Origin: Kitagawia praeruptora
Lineage: Eukaryota > Streptophyta > Magnoliopsida > Apiales > Apiaceae
Direction of reading: 5' to 3'
Length of the DNA: 64,000 bases
Assembly: GCA_037693485.1 (NCBI GenBank)
Contig: CM075347.1
Coordinates: 136,866,501 to 136,930,500, forward strand
In this document: piece after piece, positions 55,150 to 64,000 of the stretch
Position numbering within the stretch: the stretch's first letter is position 1
Layout: each line of letters begins with the position of its first letter
Notes under the pieces: generated by a model
Databases searched by the model: none
The model's input: only the letters and a program-made list of their open reading frames with translations
What the model was told of the DNA's origin: nothing
Position numbers and translations under genes: made by a program

Positions 55150-56847
55150 AACGAAAACTTTAAACACTAGTCAAGTTTCTTTTGCAAAATTTTCAACTCT
55201 TCAATCTATTCTTTATCAACATCTCTCTGCAATCAGTAAGTTATTCAAGAATATATATACATACATATATCTATATGTATGCATAGTTTGATGTGTTTAT
55301 CTGAATCAGTTGTAGCTTATTGGTTCTTTGATAATAGAGTTTTAGTGAAATTGACTAATTAATTTTTTCCCTTTAATTGGGTTTTCTTTGTTGGGTGTGA
55401 AGTAATTTTTGTTGATTATAATAAAGTTGATAACTTTTTATGTGGGTTCATTTGAAATGAAGTTCTTGTTACTAATTTGATGATTTTATTTGATCAAATT
55501 TAAGGAAGTTATGTTTCAGTGGATATAAGCTGTTTATGTATTGTTTAATTTTTAATTTTACATGGATTGTGTACTGGAAAAATACTTGTATAGGTTGTAG
55601 GTTTATTTAGAACCGTGGTTATAGTAGGAGATGATTGCTTAAAATTTGGATTGGAGTGTAGTTGTCATTTTTCTTCCATTTACCTTGGAACGATTTTAAA
55701 CATGTGAATTGAGATGTGACCTGTTATCAAGGAGAATATTTGGTGTATGAAGTAGATTATGATTTGTGTTACCTTTTCGGCGATTTGATGTTTGTAGAAA
55801 GATTGTGTTTTTGAATTTAGTATCCAAGTGTCTGGTAATGGCGTATACAGAGGTTATCCTACAGTGTTGTATACTAATGTTGTTCGAAAAACTAAAAATG
55901 TGTGGATACTTTAATACATTTAGTTTATGGCTAAATTATTGTCGGAGTCTATTTTTGAAGTTGAGTTATGTTGTAGGCTGGTAACTGAGGATGCAGTTAG
56001 TAGAGTAGCAGCTGGTACTTATATAAAATATATCTGCATACTTTTTCCCCTCATTAAATATGTTTGACGTCACTACTCTTTAACTGCTATGAACAGTGGA
56101 TTTCTAGAGCTCTACTGATTTTGGTTGGTTGTAAATTGTTTTGGGATCAACCCATTATGCAGTATAAATCACTCTTCTGTTCAGCATATTTCCTTTTCTT
56201 GGAAGTGGCCAAAGCTGCTCGAGTGTTTTCCACTTCCATTTTACCTTGTTATTTGTTTGGATACTAAATATGATTTAGCAATTTAGCTTACTCTCGGAGT
56301 GTATGTATGCAGTATTATGCACCTTCTAAAAATATTTTCACAATCTTTTTTTTAAAAACTTACAAAAACATGGTATATGAGTGACCTTTTCCTCATTGTT
56401 TTCTTTTTAATTACTTTTCTTAACCTCTGAAACAACAGTTCAAATAGAAAATCGTAAATATTTCAAAAAAAAATTTGTGTATACATGCCTTATTTTAGTT
56501 TTCAACAATTAAAAATGCAGAACAATTTACTTCTTTTTTCTTTTCCTTTCTTTGTGAAATTTTAACTTACTGTAATTTTCGCACTTCTCTATTTAAAAGA
56601 AAAAACTAATCAGCTTATAAAGATGCACTTCGTATTATTGTGCTAGTAGTCTCAGCTCTATTGAATTATGATTTTACAACTTTTCCACGTTGCAAAACAT
56701 ATCATGGTTTTGAGATACAAATTTACTTGAACCTTTACTCAGTCATATATTTTCATTAGTCATTTGGGTGCATCTGGGGGTTGAATGTACTTTATGTGTT
56801 TGTTTTTACCTTTTTTCTTACGAAAAATGCTTTTCTTGTATTTACAG
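55150..56847 (+). other. Probable eIF4A leader exon and 5' UTR intron
   Basis: A leader near 55185-55234 (ending CTCTCTGCAATCA) meets a donor GTAAGT at 55235. The acceptor TTTACAG ends at 56847, five bases before the eIF4A ATG. A long leader intron is usual for plant eIF4A. The short frames inside it are chance. Confidence 0.55.
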
Positions 56848-56852
56848 TAATC

Positions 56853-58981
56853 ATGGCTGGAGCTGCACCTGAAGGTTCTCATTTTGATGCACGTCAATTT
56901 GATGCTAAAATGTCTGAGATGTAAGTCATTTATGCTTTATGTTTAGTTTATGGTTTTTACTTCACAAGTTTTTCTTGTCAGATATGTCTGTCTTTCTCCA
57001 TTCTGTTTCATATTTTATGAAAACTTAGTGTGTTTGATTGGACATGCTAACAACAATATTCCTCTTTTGCATGATGGATTTATTGGAGCAGACTTGGTGC
57101 GGAGGGAGAAGAATTCTTCACATCATATGATGAAGTTTATGACAGTTTCGATGCTATGGGGTTGCATGAAAACCTTTTGAGGGGCATCTATGCTTATGGT
57201 AGAGGAGATTTAAATTGTTTTTGTATATGGTGTTTGTGGCTATATGTTATAAAATTGTTGGACAAGGACAACCTGAGATTAAATGAATAATGCCTTAGTT
57301 TTCTTGTCTACTTCAAGGTTTAAATATGCCTTGGCAGTTACCTACCCATCAGTTTACTTAATGTTTAGTATGATGTTTCCATGGAACATTCTTCTAATTC
57401 TAGCTTGTTTTCTTCAAAGCTCCTTTAAGACTTTCTGTGGCATGTTATGCGATGGGGCTTTAATCATTAGTTATTTGAGTGCCAGATTACTTTAGTTTAT
57501 TATCAACTCTCATTGAACAAATTTCTTATAAGCGGAAACTGATAGAATTGTTTAAATTTGTGTTTTTGTCCTATTTAAGGTTTTGAGAAGCCATCTGCAA
57601 TTCAGCAGCGGGGGATTGTTCCATTCTGCAAGGGGCTAGATGTTATTCAGCAGGCACAATCTGGTACCGGGAAAACAGCAACTTTTTGCTCTGGAGTTTT
57701 GCAGCAGCTTGATTATGGTGTTGTTGAATGTCAAGCATTAGTTCTTGCTCCCACTCGTGAACTAGCACAACAAATTGAGAAGGTTATGCGAGCACTTGGT
57801 GACTATCTTGGTGTGAAGGTTCATACCTGTGTGGGTGGAACTGTTGTCCGTGAAGATCAGCGAATTCTCTCAAGCGGAGTTCATGTTGTGGTTGGTACTC
57901 CTGGCCGCGTATTCGACATGTTGCGAAGACAATCACTTCGTTCAGATTACATGAAGATGTTTGTTCTCGACGAAGCAGATGAAATGCTCTCTAGAGGTTT
58001 CAAGGATCAGGTATATGTCTTACCTATGAGTCTATGACCTGTATGGTCATCAGTTCGTGGGGTTTAGTGTTTTTAATTGGCTATCGTATGCAACTCTACC
58101 AGCTTATAACTGCTTATAAATTATGTTTGTACAAAATGCATGATTTTTGTTTTTTTCCTTATAATATGTCAGTGTTGTAACATTTTGCTAGTCACAATTT
58201 GCTCCTAGGGGTCTAGTCTATTGTCATTTGTCATTTGAATGCTTTCTCATAAATGTGGAAGCTGCTATATTTCATAATACTATCTTATAACTGCATACTG
58301 CTAAAGGCTGGTCCATCTCTTTAAATGTTTGCTTTATTCTTCCAGATTTATGATATCTTTCAGTTGCTACCACCGAAAGTTCAGGTTGGAGTTTTCTCCG
58401 CCACTATGCCTCCTGAGGCTCTTGAAATTACTAGGAAATTTATGAATAAGCCCGTGAGAATTCTTGTAAAGAGAGATGAGCTTACTCTTGAGGGTATTAA
58501 ACAGTTTTATGTGAATGTTGACAAGGAGGAATGGAAACTGGAAACACTCTGTGATCTATATGAGACATTGGCCATTACCCAGAGTGTGATTTTTATCAAT
58601 ACCAGGCGCAAGGTTGATTGGCTGACTGACAAAATGCGCAGCCGTGATCACACTGTGTCCGCCACTCATGGTGACATGGATCAGAATACAAGAGATATTA
58701 TTATGCGTGAATTTCGCTCTGGTTCTTCTCGTGTGCTTATTACAACGGATCTCCTGGCACGTGGTATAGATGTCCAGCAAGTGTCCCTTGTAATTAACTA
58801 TGATCTGCCGACTCAGCCAGAGAACTACCTTCATCGGATTGGGCGTAGTGGACGTTTTGGAAGGAAGGGTGTCGCAATCAACTTTGTTACCAAGGATGAT
58901 GACAGGATGTTGATGGACATACAGAAGTTTTATAATGTGGTAGTCGAGGAGTTGCCAGCAAATGTTGCCGATCTTCTTTAG
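56853..58981 (+). CDS. EIF4A: Eukaryotic initiation factor 4A, DEAD-box RNA helicase
   Basis: Four coding exons: 56853-56920, 57092-57198, 57580-58010, 58346-58981; 413 residues, the normal length for the family. Motifs in order: Q motif (FEKPSAIQQRGI), I (AQSGTGKT), Ia (PTRELAQQ), Ib (TPGR), II (DEAD), III (SAT), IV (VIFINTRRK), V (ARGID), VI (HRIGRSGRFG). All catalytic residues are present. The protein unwinds mRNA leaders as part of the eIF4F complex in the cytoplasm. The first exon is short and slightly divergent (MAGAAPEGSHFDARQFDAKMSE), as is common. A copia element begins about 400 bp downstream of the stop. Confidence 0.97.
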
Positions 58982-59385
58982 TGTCTCAACTGATGTGACG
59001 AGGTAAACGTTTTCGAAAAGTTACTTGATATCCTATCTAGTCGGGGTTTACTAGACACATATATTGGATTTTGGACTTCAATTGTGAATTTGTGACCACA
59101 TTTTGTTGTATTTCGATGTTTGCAAATTTTGGTGGATTTATATGGTATCCTATGTTTCTGTTAGAAAATGGAGTTTTTAGAGCATAAGTATTTTATGTTC
59201 TTGATGTTAATTCCGGATTTTAACGATTGGAAATTGTTCCTTGTTATGAGGACTTAAATTTTCATATATGGGTCTAAGTAATTTTCTTAGTGAAACCCAT
59301 AGAGAAATGGAGTTGAAGTTTGTAGCTTGAATAAGCTTGAAATGAGAATGTGTATTTATCCCACATTGAAATAAATAAGGGGGGT
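58982..59385 (+). other. 3' flank of eIF4A
   Basis: Probable 3' untranslated region in T-rich sequence, then the edge of the copia LTR. The exact transcript end and LTR start cannot be separated with certainty. Confidence 0.4.
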
Positions 59386-60728
59386 TGTTGGCTTTATATA
59401 GAATCACACACATGGGTAGTGTACAACTACTAAGGTGTATGATGGTGCATGGTGTTACTGTGTGCTCCACGCGCGCGCCGCCGCCGCCCGCCACGTCACG
59501 TCTCGTCTCGGCTCGGTCGAAGGGCGATTTGGGCGAATGTCTCGGCGTCTCGCGTACGCGAGGCGACCTGGGCGAGGAATTTTATTGCATGGATTATTGA
59601 TTTATTTTAATATTATAAACATGCTGTCAAGAGTTGGACTATACTACTAGTTAAGTCCTGTAAACTCTCGAGAGCACAAGGTTGCTGTCAAGGTGTCAGG
59701 AACAAGGTTGCTGTCAAGGAAGTAAACATACTGTCAGGAAGTGAAAAACTTGCTGTCAGAAACAAGGTTGCTAACTGTTGACATGGATTATTGATTTATT
59801 TTAATATTATAAACATGCTGTCAAGAGTTGGACTATACTACTAGTTAAGTCCTGTAAACTCTCGAGAGCACAAGGTTGCTGTCAAGGTGTCAGGAACAAG
59901 GTTGCTGTCAAGGAAGTAAACATACTGTCAGGAAGTGAAAAACTTGCTGTCAGAAACAAGGTTGCTAACTGTTGACAGTTACTTTAAAGATACTGTCGAG
60001 ACTTGTTGACAGTAACTTCTGCGTGATTTTGACAGTAAAGTCTGAGTGTTTATTCTATTAATTGGAAGTCATAATGTGGATAAATATATAACGTAACTGT
60101 TACGATTTATTTAATATAAAATCAGCTGTTACAGCCGTTTTGATTATATTAAATCGACCGTTTCATTCTAATTAATTAGAATGGGAGTTACAATATTAAT
60201 TGGGTGGTATCAGTTACGTTTGGCCTCTCCTATAAATAGAGACCTAAGCAACTGATTGTGTGACACACTGTACACACTAAACATACTGTCCACACCAAAC
60301 ATTCTCTGTTCTCTCTTTACTCTTAGTTATCCTCCTGCTATAGTTCTTTTACTTAAGGTTTTTCGGCGAACTGAGGTGTTAGTCGAAGTTGAGTTTTTCT
60401 GGTTACTGTGACCATCTAAACTCGGAGCTGTTTTATCCTGGAAGAATATTGCCAGCATCCTGACACAGTGTAAGTGGAGGCAATTATCTCTTCAAGAACA
60501 ATCAGGACTTCTTTGCAAGGCCTGGTGACTCAGCTGATTATTTCTTATTTGATACCTGCATAGCTATGGCTTCTGGTATGATTTTTTATCTTCCTTTGTT
60601 CTATCAGTTACTGATTTGCATGTGTTTTACCTTCGTGTTTTGTTTCGCTAATTGTATGCTTGGCCTGGACTTGTTAAATACGATATATAACTGCCTCTAT
60701 GTTGCTGTAGTAGTCAATATTCCCAACA
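59386..60728 (+). mobile_element. 5' LTR of a Ty1/copia element (start approximate)
   Basis: The proposed ends TGTTGG (59386) and CCAACA (60728) are inverted complements. A TATA box (CCTATAAATAGAG, about 60229-60241) splits it into a long U3 and ~470-bp R-U5. U3 includes a very GC-rich patch (59468-59575), an exact 194-bp tandem duplication and many TGTCA words. The coding frame begins 38 bp after the end. The 3' LTR and target duplication lie outside the window, so the left end is a proposal. Confidence 0.55.
59589..59976 (+). repeat. Exact 194-bp tandem duplication in the copia LTR
   Basis: 59589-59782 and 59783-59976 are identical base for base in my comparison. Each unit has six CTGTCA/GTGTCA words and three AACAAGGTTGCT-like repeats (ACAAGGTTGCT). 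The identity implies a very recent event. Confidence 0.95.
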
Positions 60729-60766
60729 TTCTTGAAGAGATAATTCGTTATATAGTATTTAGCATA

Positions 60767-63700
60767 ATGGTTAACGAGAGTGAGATTCCTGCTAGTGGTA
60801 GTTCGGTTGCATCTGTTGGGGTCATTGATTGGACCACTTACAGTTTTCCACAACCCGTTGAATTGACTGGTTTACCTGAGAAATTCAATGGGGGCGTTGG
60901 CTTTTCTCGTTGGCAGAAAAGGATGAAGTTGTGGTTGACTGTAAAGGGTCTATGGCCTGTTGTGGAATATGAGAAGCCGGTTGTGGATCAAGAGAAGGCT
61001 GAATCAGTTAAGAGTTATGCGAAGTGGGCTGAAAAGGATGGGGTTGCTAGGGCAGCAATTCTGGCTGCTCTAACCAACACATTGTTTGATGTGTACTCCT
61101 CTGATGCCTACACCGCAAAACTCTTATGGGATAAGCTGGACCAAACACATAATACTGACTCACAAGGTCTGGAAAAGTATTCTGTGGCTAGGTTCCTTGA
61201 TTTCAAGCTGGTGGACAATAAGTCCATGACTGAGCAAGTGCATGAATTCGAGATGATAGTGCATGCTTTGAAGGAGTCTGGAATGGACCTCCCCGAAAAG
61301 TTTAAGGTGATGAGTGTGATTGAAAAGCTTCCAAAGTCTTGGGAAGAGTTCTCTCTCTCCCTGAAAAGACAGAAAGGAGAGATCACATGGACCAACCTTA
61401 TGCTGGACATCTCGGTGCAAGAACAACACAAGTCCAAACAGGGACATGTGATGCCAACTGAGCATGGAAGCTCGAAGGTAAATGTAGCTACTGTAGGACA
61501 GAAAAGGAAGGCTGTCTCTAAGAAGGGTAATAGTAATAAACCTAAGAGTGACAAGGATAAGGCCAAGAAACCAAAGGCAAACAAACCATGTTGGTCTTGT
61601 GGGCAGGTTGGGCACTGGAGTAAGGACTGCCCTACGAAGAAAGCAAAGAAAGCCGAGGGTGTAGCTCAAGCGAATGCTGTGCTTGGAACCTCAAGTGGGC
61701 CTGTAGCGAACATGGTTGTTGGTGAAGCTTTGGCTTCTGAAACCAACGTGGACCGGTATGTTACCTACAACCCTGTACTATTTTCCACTTATCTGTCAAA
61801 TGAATGGTTGATTGATACGGGAGCTAATGTGCATATTTGTGCTGACATTAGTTTATTTGTATCTTATCAACAGAGTCATAGCTTGACAGTGACAATGGGG
61901 AACGCAAGTGCTGCTCAAGTACATGGAGTAGGAAACGTGGACCTGAAGTTTCCTTCGGGACGTATTCTATCCCTGACGAGAGTGCATCATGTTCCCGACA
62001 TGCGTAGAAATATAATAAGTGGTAGTTGTTTAGTAGCTAATGGCTTTGAAGTTTCTCTCAAATGTAATAAAGTAGTTCTTATTCATACTGGTACATTTTT
62101 TGGCAAGGGTTACTTGTCGAATGGTTTATTTGTGATTAATGCTGAACCCGTTTTGGGTGGTTTGATTAATAATATTACTCCTTCTGTTAATTGTATTGAA
62201 TCTTCTGATTTATGGCATGCTAGACTTGGTCACTTAAATTTTGGTGCTCTTAAAAATATGATGAACTTAGAGTTGATTCCAAAACACACTATAGAAAAGA
62301 ATTCTAAATGTCAAGTATGTGTGTCTGCTAAACAAATAAGGAAACCTTTTCATAATATTGTTAGGGATTCAGACTTGTTAGATTTAGTACACGCTGATAT
62401 TTGTGAATTTGGTGGTGTGTTGACTAAGGACCATTTTAGATACTTCATTACCTTCATAGATGATAGTAGTAGATACTGTTATGTTTATTTACTTAGACAT
62501 AAGGATGAAGCACTTAGTAAATTCATTATATATAAAACTGAAGTAGAAAAACAAACTAGTAAGGTGCTTAAAAGATTGAGATCTGATAGAGGTGGTGAGT
62601 ATACGAGTAACGCTTTTAATGAATTTTGTGCAAACAATGGAATAGTTCATGAAGTTACCCCACCATACACACCTGAGTCTAATGGGGTTGCTGAGCGAAA
62701 GAACAGAACATTTAAAGATATGATTAATAGTATGCTTATTAATTCTGGGTTGCCTAAATACATGTGGGGAGAAGCTCTGAATACGGCTTGCCATATTCTG
62801 AATAGAGTCCCTCTGAAACACATGGATAAGACACCCTATGAGTTATGGAAGAGCAAGAAGACTAGTCTTAAGTATCTTCGTGTGTGGGGGTGCCTTGCTA
62901 AGGTACTTGTCCCTGAACACAAGAGAAAGAAACTAGGTCCGAAGACTGTTGATTGTATCTTTCTAGGCTATCTTGAGACCACTACAGCTATGAGATTTTT
63001 AGTATTAAAATCTGACATAGATGGTATAGTGGCAAACACGATAGTTGAGTTTCGTGATGCTACATTCTTTGAGGATGTTTACCCTATGAAGACTGGTATG
63101 CCTCAAGATACTTCTACTGAAGATCCTACTCACACATCAAGTTCTATTCCTGATCATGTGGAAAAGATGACAAATGTGGGGGTGGAACCTAGTAGTAGCT
63201 CTATTCCTAAGGAGATAGAGGAACCACGAAGGAGTAAGCGTGCAAAGGTTGTCAAGGATTTTGGAAGTGATTTTATCACTTACAATGTCGAGGATGAACC
63301 TTTAACTTTCCGACAAGCTATGGATTCTTCAGAGTCTAGGCACTGGAAGGGCGCTGTAAAGAGTGAAATTGACTCTATTGTTTCTAACGGAACATGGGAG
63401 TTAGTTGATCTCCCTCCTGGGTGTTCTACTATCGGGTGCAGATGGATCTTTAAAAGGAAGTTGAACCCTGACGGCTCAATAGATAAGTACAAAGCTAGAC
63501 TGGTAGCTAAGGGTTTTAAGCAAAAGGAGGGCATTGATTACTTTGACACATACTCTCCAGTAGCTAGAATGACAACAATTCGAATGCTAGTAGCATTGGC
63601 TTCCGTACATGGTCTTATCATCCATCAAATGGATGTAAAGACAGCTTTTCTTCATGGTGAACTTGAAGAAGAGATTTATATGGATCAGCCTGAGGGATTT

Positions 63701-64000
63701 GTTGCATCTGGTAACGAAAGGAAAGTATGTAAGTTGATCAAATCCATCTATGGCTTGAAACAAGCTCCTAGGGATTGGCATAAAAAGTTTGATGAAACTA
63801 TAGTGCCGTTCAGTTATGATATTAATGATAGTGATAAGTGTGTCTACACCAAAGTTAAAGGTAGTGAGTGTGTCATCTTGTGCCTATATGTAGATGACAT
63901 ATTACTGTTTGGAACTAATATTGAGATTATTAACGAGACAAAAGCTTTCTTGAAAAGGCATTTTGAAATGAAGGATATGGGTGAGGCTAGTGTGATTCTT
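60767..64000 (+). CDS. Ty1/copia gag-pol polyprotein, intact to the window edge
   Basis: ATG at 60767 opens a frame with no stop through base 64000 (1078 codons, checked line by line). Order: gag with LPEKFNGG..FSRWQKRMKLWL; a CCHC knuckle (CWSCGQVGHWSKDC, about residues 275-288); an aspartic protease (WLIDTGANVH, about residue 350); the integrase zinc finger (WHARLGHLN...CQVCV) and core (VHADICEF, FIDDSSRY, RSDRGGEY, NGVAERKNRT); reverse transcriptase (CRWIFKRK, ARLVAKGF, QMDVKTAFLHG, YGLKQAPRDWH, YVDDILLF). Protease before integrase before RT is the copia order. RNase H and 3' LTR should lie beyond the edge. All visible catalytic residues are intact, so it may be mobile. Confidence 0.95.
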   Translation, partial: MVNESEIPASGSSVASVGVIDWTTYSFPQPVELTGLPEKFNGGVGFSRWQKRMKLWLTVKGLWPVVEYEKPVVDQEKAESVKSYAKWAEKDGVARAAILAALTNTLFDVYSSDAYTAKLLWDKLDQTHNTDSQGLEKYSVARFLDFKLVDNKSMTEQVHEFEMIVHALKESGMDLPEKFKVMSVIEKLPKSWEEFSLSLKRQKGEITWTNLMLDISVQEQHKSKQGHVMPTEHGSSKVNVATVGQKRKAVSKKGNSNKPKSDKDKAKKPKANKPCWSCGQVGHWSKDCPTKKAKKAEGVAQANAVLGTSSGPVANMVVGEALASETNVDRYVTYNPVLFSTYLSNEWLIDTGANVHICADISLFVSYQQSHSLTVTMGNASAAQVHGVGNVDLKFPSGRILSLTRVHHVPDMRRNIISGSCLVANGFEVSLKCNKVVLIHTGTFFGKGYLSNGLFVINAEPVLGGLINNITPSVNCIESSDLWHARLGHLNFGALKNMMNLELIPKHTIEKNSKCQVCVSAKQIRKPFHNIVRDSDLLDLVHADICEFGGVLTKDHFRYFITFIDDSSRYCYVYLLRHKDEALSKFIIYKTEVEKQTSKVLKRLRSDRGGEYTSNAFNEFCANNGIVHEVTPPYTPESNGVAERKNRTFKDMINSMLINSGLPKYMWGEALNTACHILNRVPLKHMDKTPYELWKSKKTSLKYLRVWGCLAKVLVPEHKRKKLGPKTVDCIFLGYLETTTAMRFLVLKSDIDGIVANTIVEFRDATFFEDVYPMKTGMPQDTSTEDPTHTSSSIPDHVEKMTNVGVEPSSSSIPKEIEEPRRSKRAKVVKDFGSDFITYNVEDEPLTFRQAMDSSESRHWKGAVKSEIDSIVSNGTWELVDLPPGCSTIGCRWIFKRKLNPDGSIDKYKARLVAKGFKQKEGIDYFDTYSPVARMTTIRMLVALASVHGLIIHQMDVKTAFLHGELEEEIYMDQPEGFVASGNERKVCKLIKSIYGLKQAPRDWHKKFDETIVPFSYDINDSDKCVYTKVKGSECVILCLYVDDILLFGTNIEIINETKAFLKRHFEMKDMGEASVIL

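Overview
This is an AT-rich nuclear window from a flowering plant. The evidence is spliced genes with GT-AG introns, a MIR156 locus, plant-type Ty1/copia, Ty3/gypsy Tat, L1 and RTE elements, and many Stowaway, Harbinger, hAT, Mutator-like, CACTA and Helitron pieces. A eudicot is likely; I cannot name the species from sequence alone.

Five host loci stand out. (1) 7365-11073, +: a nine-exon receptor-like cytoplasmic kinase with an N-terminal universal-stress-protein domain, coiled coil and kinase domain, lacking the C-terminal U-box of some relatives. (2) 14253-14954, +: a small proline-rich cell-wall-type protein with four SPPEPY repeats. (3) 20845-27393, +: a twelve-exon protein with two methyltransferase domains, resembling the tRNA m3C methyltransferase TRM140/METTL2 fused to a METTL21-like domain. 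(4) 43148-43376, -: two tandem miR156 hairpins. (5) 56853-58981, +: eIF4A, 413 residues, all DEAD-box motifs intact. They are unrelated in function; nothing suggests a gene cluster.

The rest is mostly transposable elements, often nested. From left to right: an RTE-type LINE with one nonsense codon (1-1331, -); a solo LTR (2832-6997) that contains a second solo LTR (4554-6047), each with its own 5-bp target duplication; a Helitron with an internal repeat array (11357-12817); an L1 relic broken by a copia fragment and a Stowaway element (15480-17330); a roughly 10-kb nest (28299-38924) with Harbinger-like ends, holding a rearranged Tat element with an antisense spliced ORF, two L1 copies and a Helitron; a belt of MITEs, SINEs, CACTA and Mutator-like pieces (38998-55080); and a Ty1/copia element with a fully open reading frame running off the right edge (about 59386-64000).

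The most unusual observation is in the right-edge copia element. The 17 bases directly after its proposed 5' LTR are perfectly complementary to a segment inside that LTR. I see no ordinary initiator-tRNA primer site there. Exon boundaries were placed by hand from splice consensus plus reading frame. Element ends were placed from terminal motifs and target-site duplications. No database search was possible.
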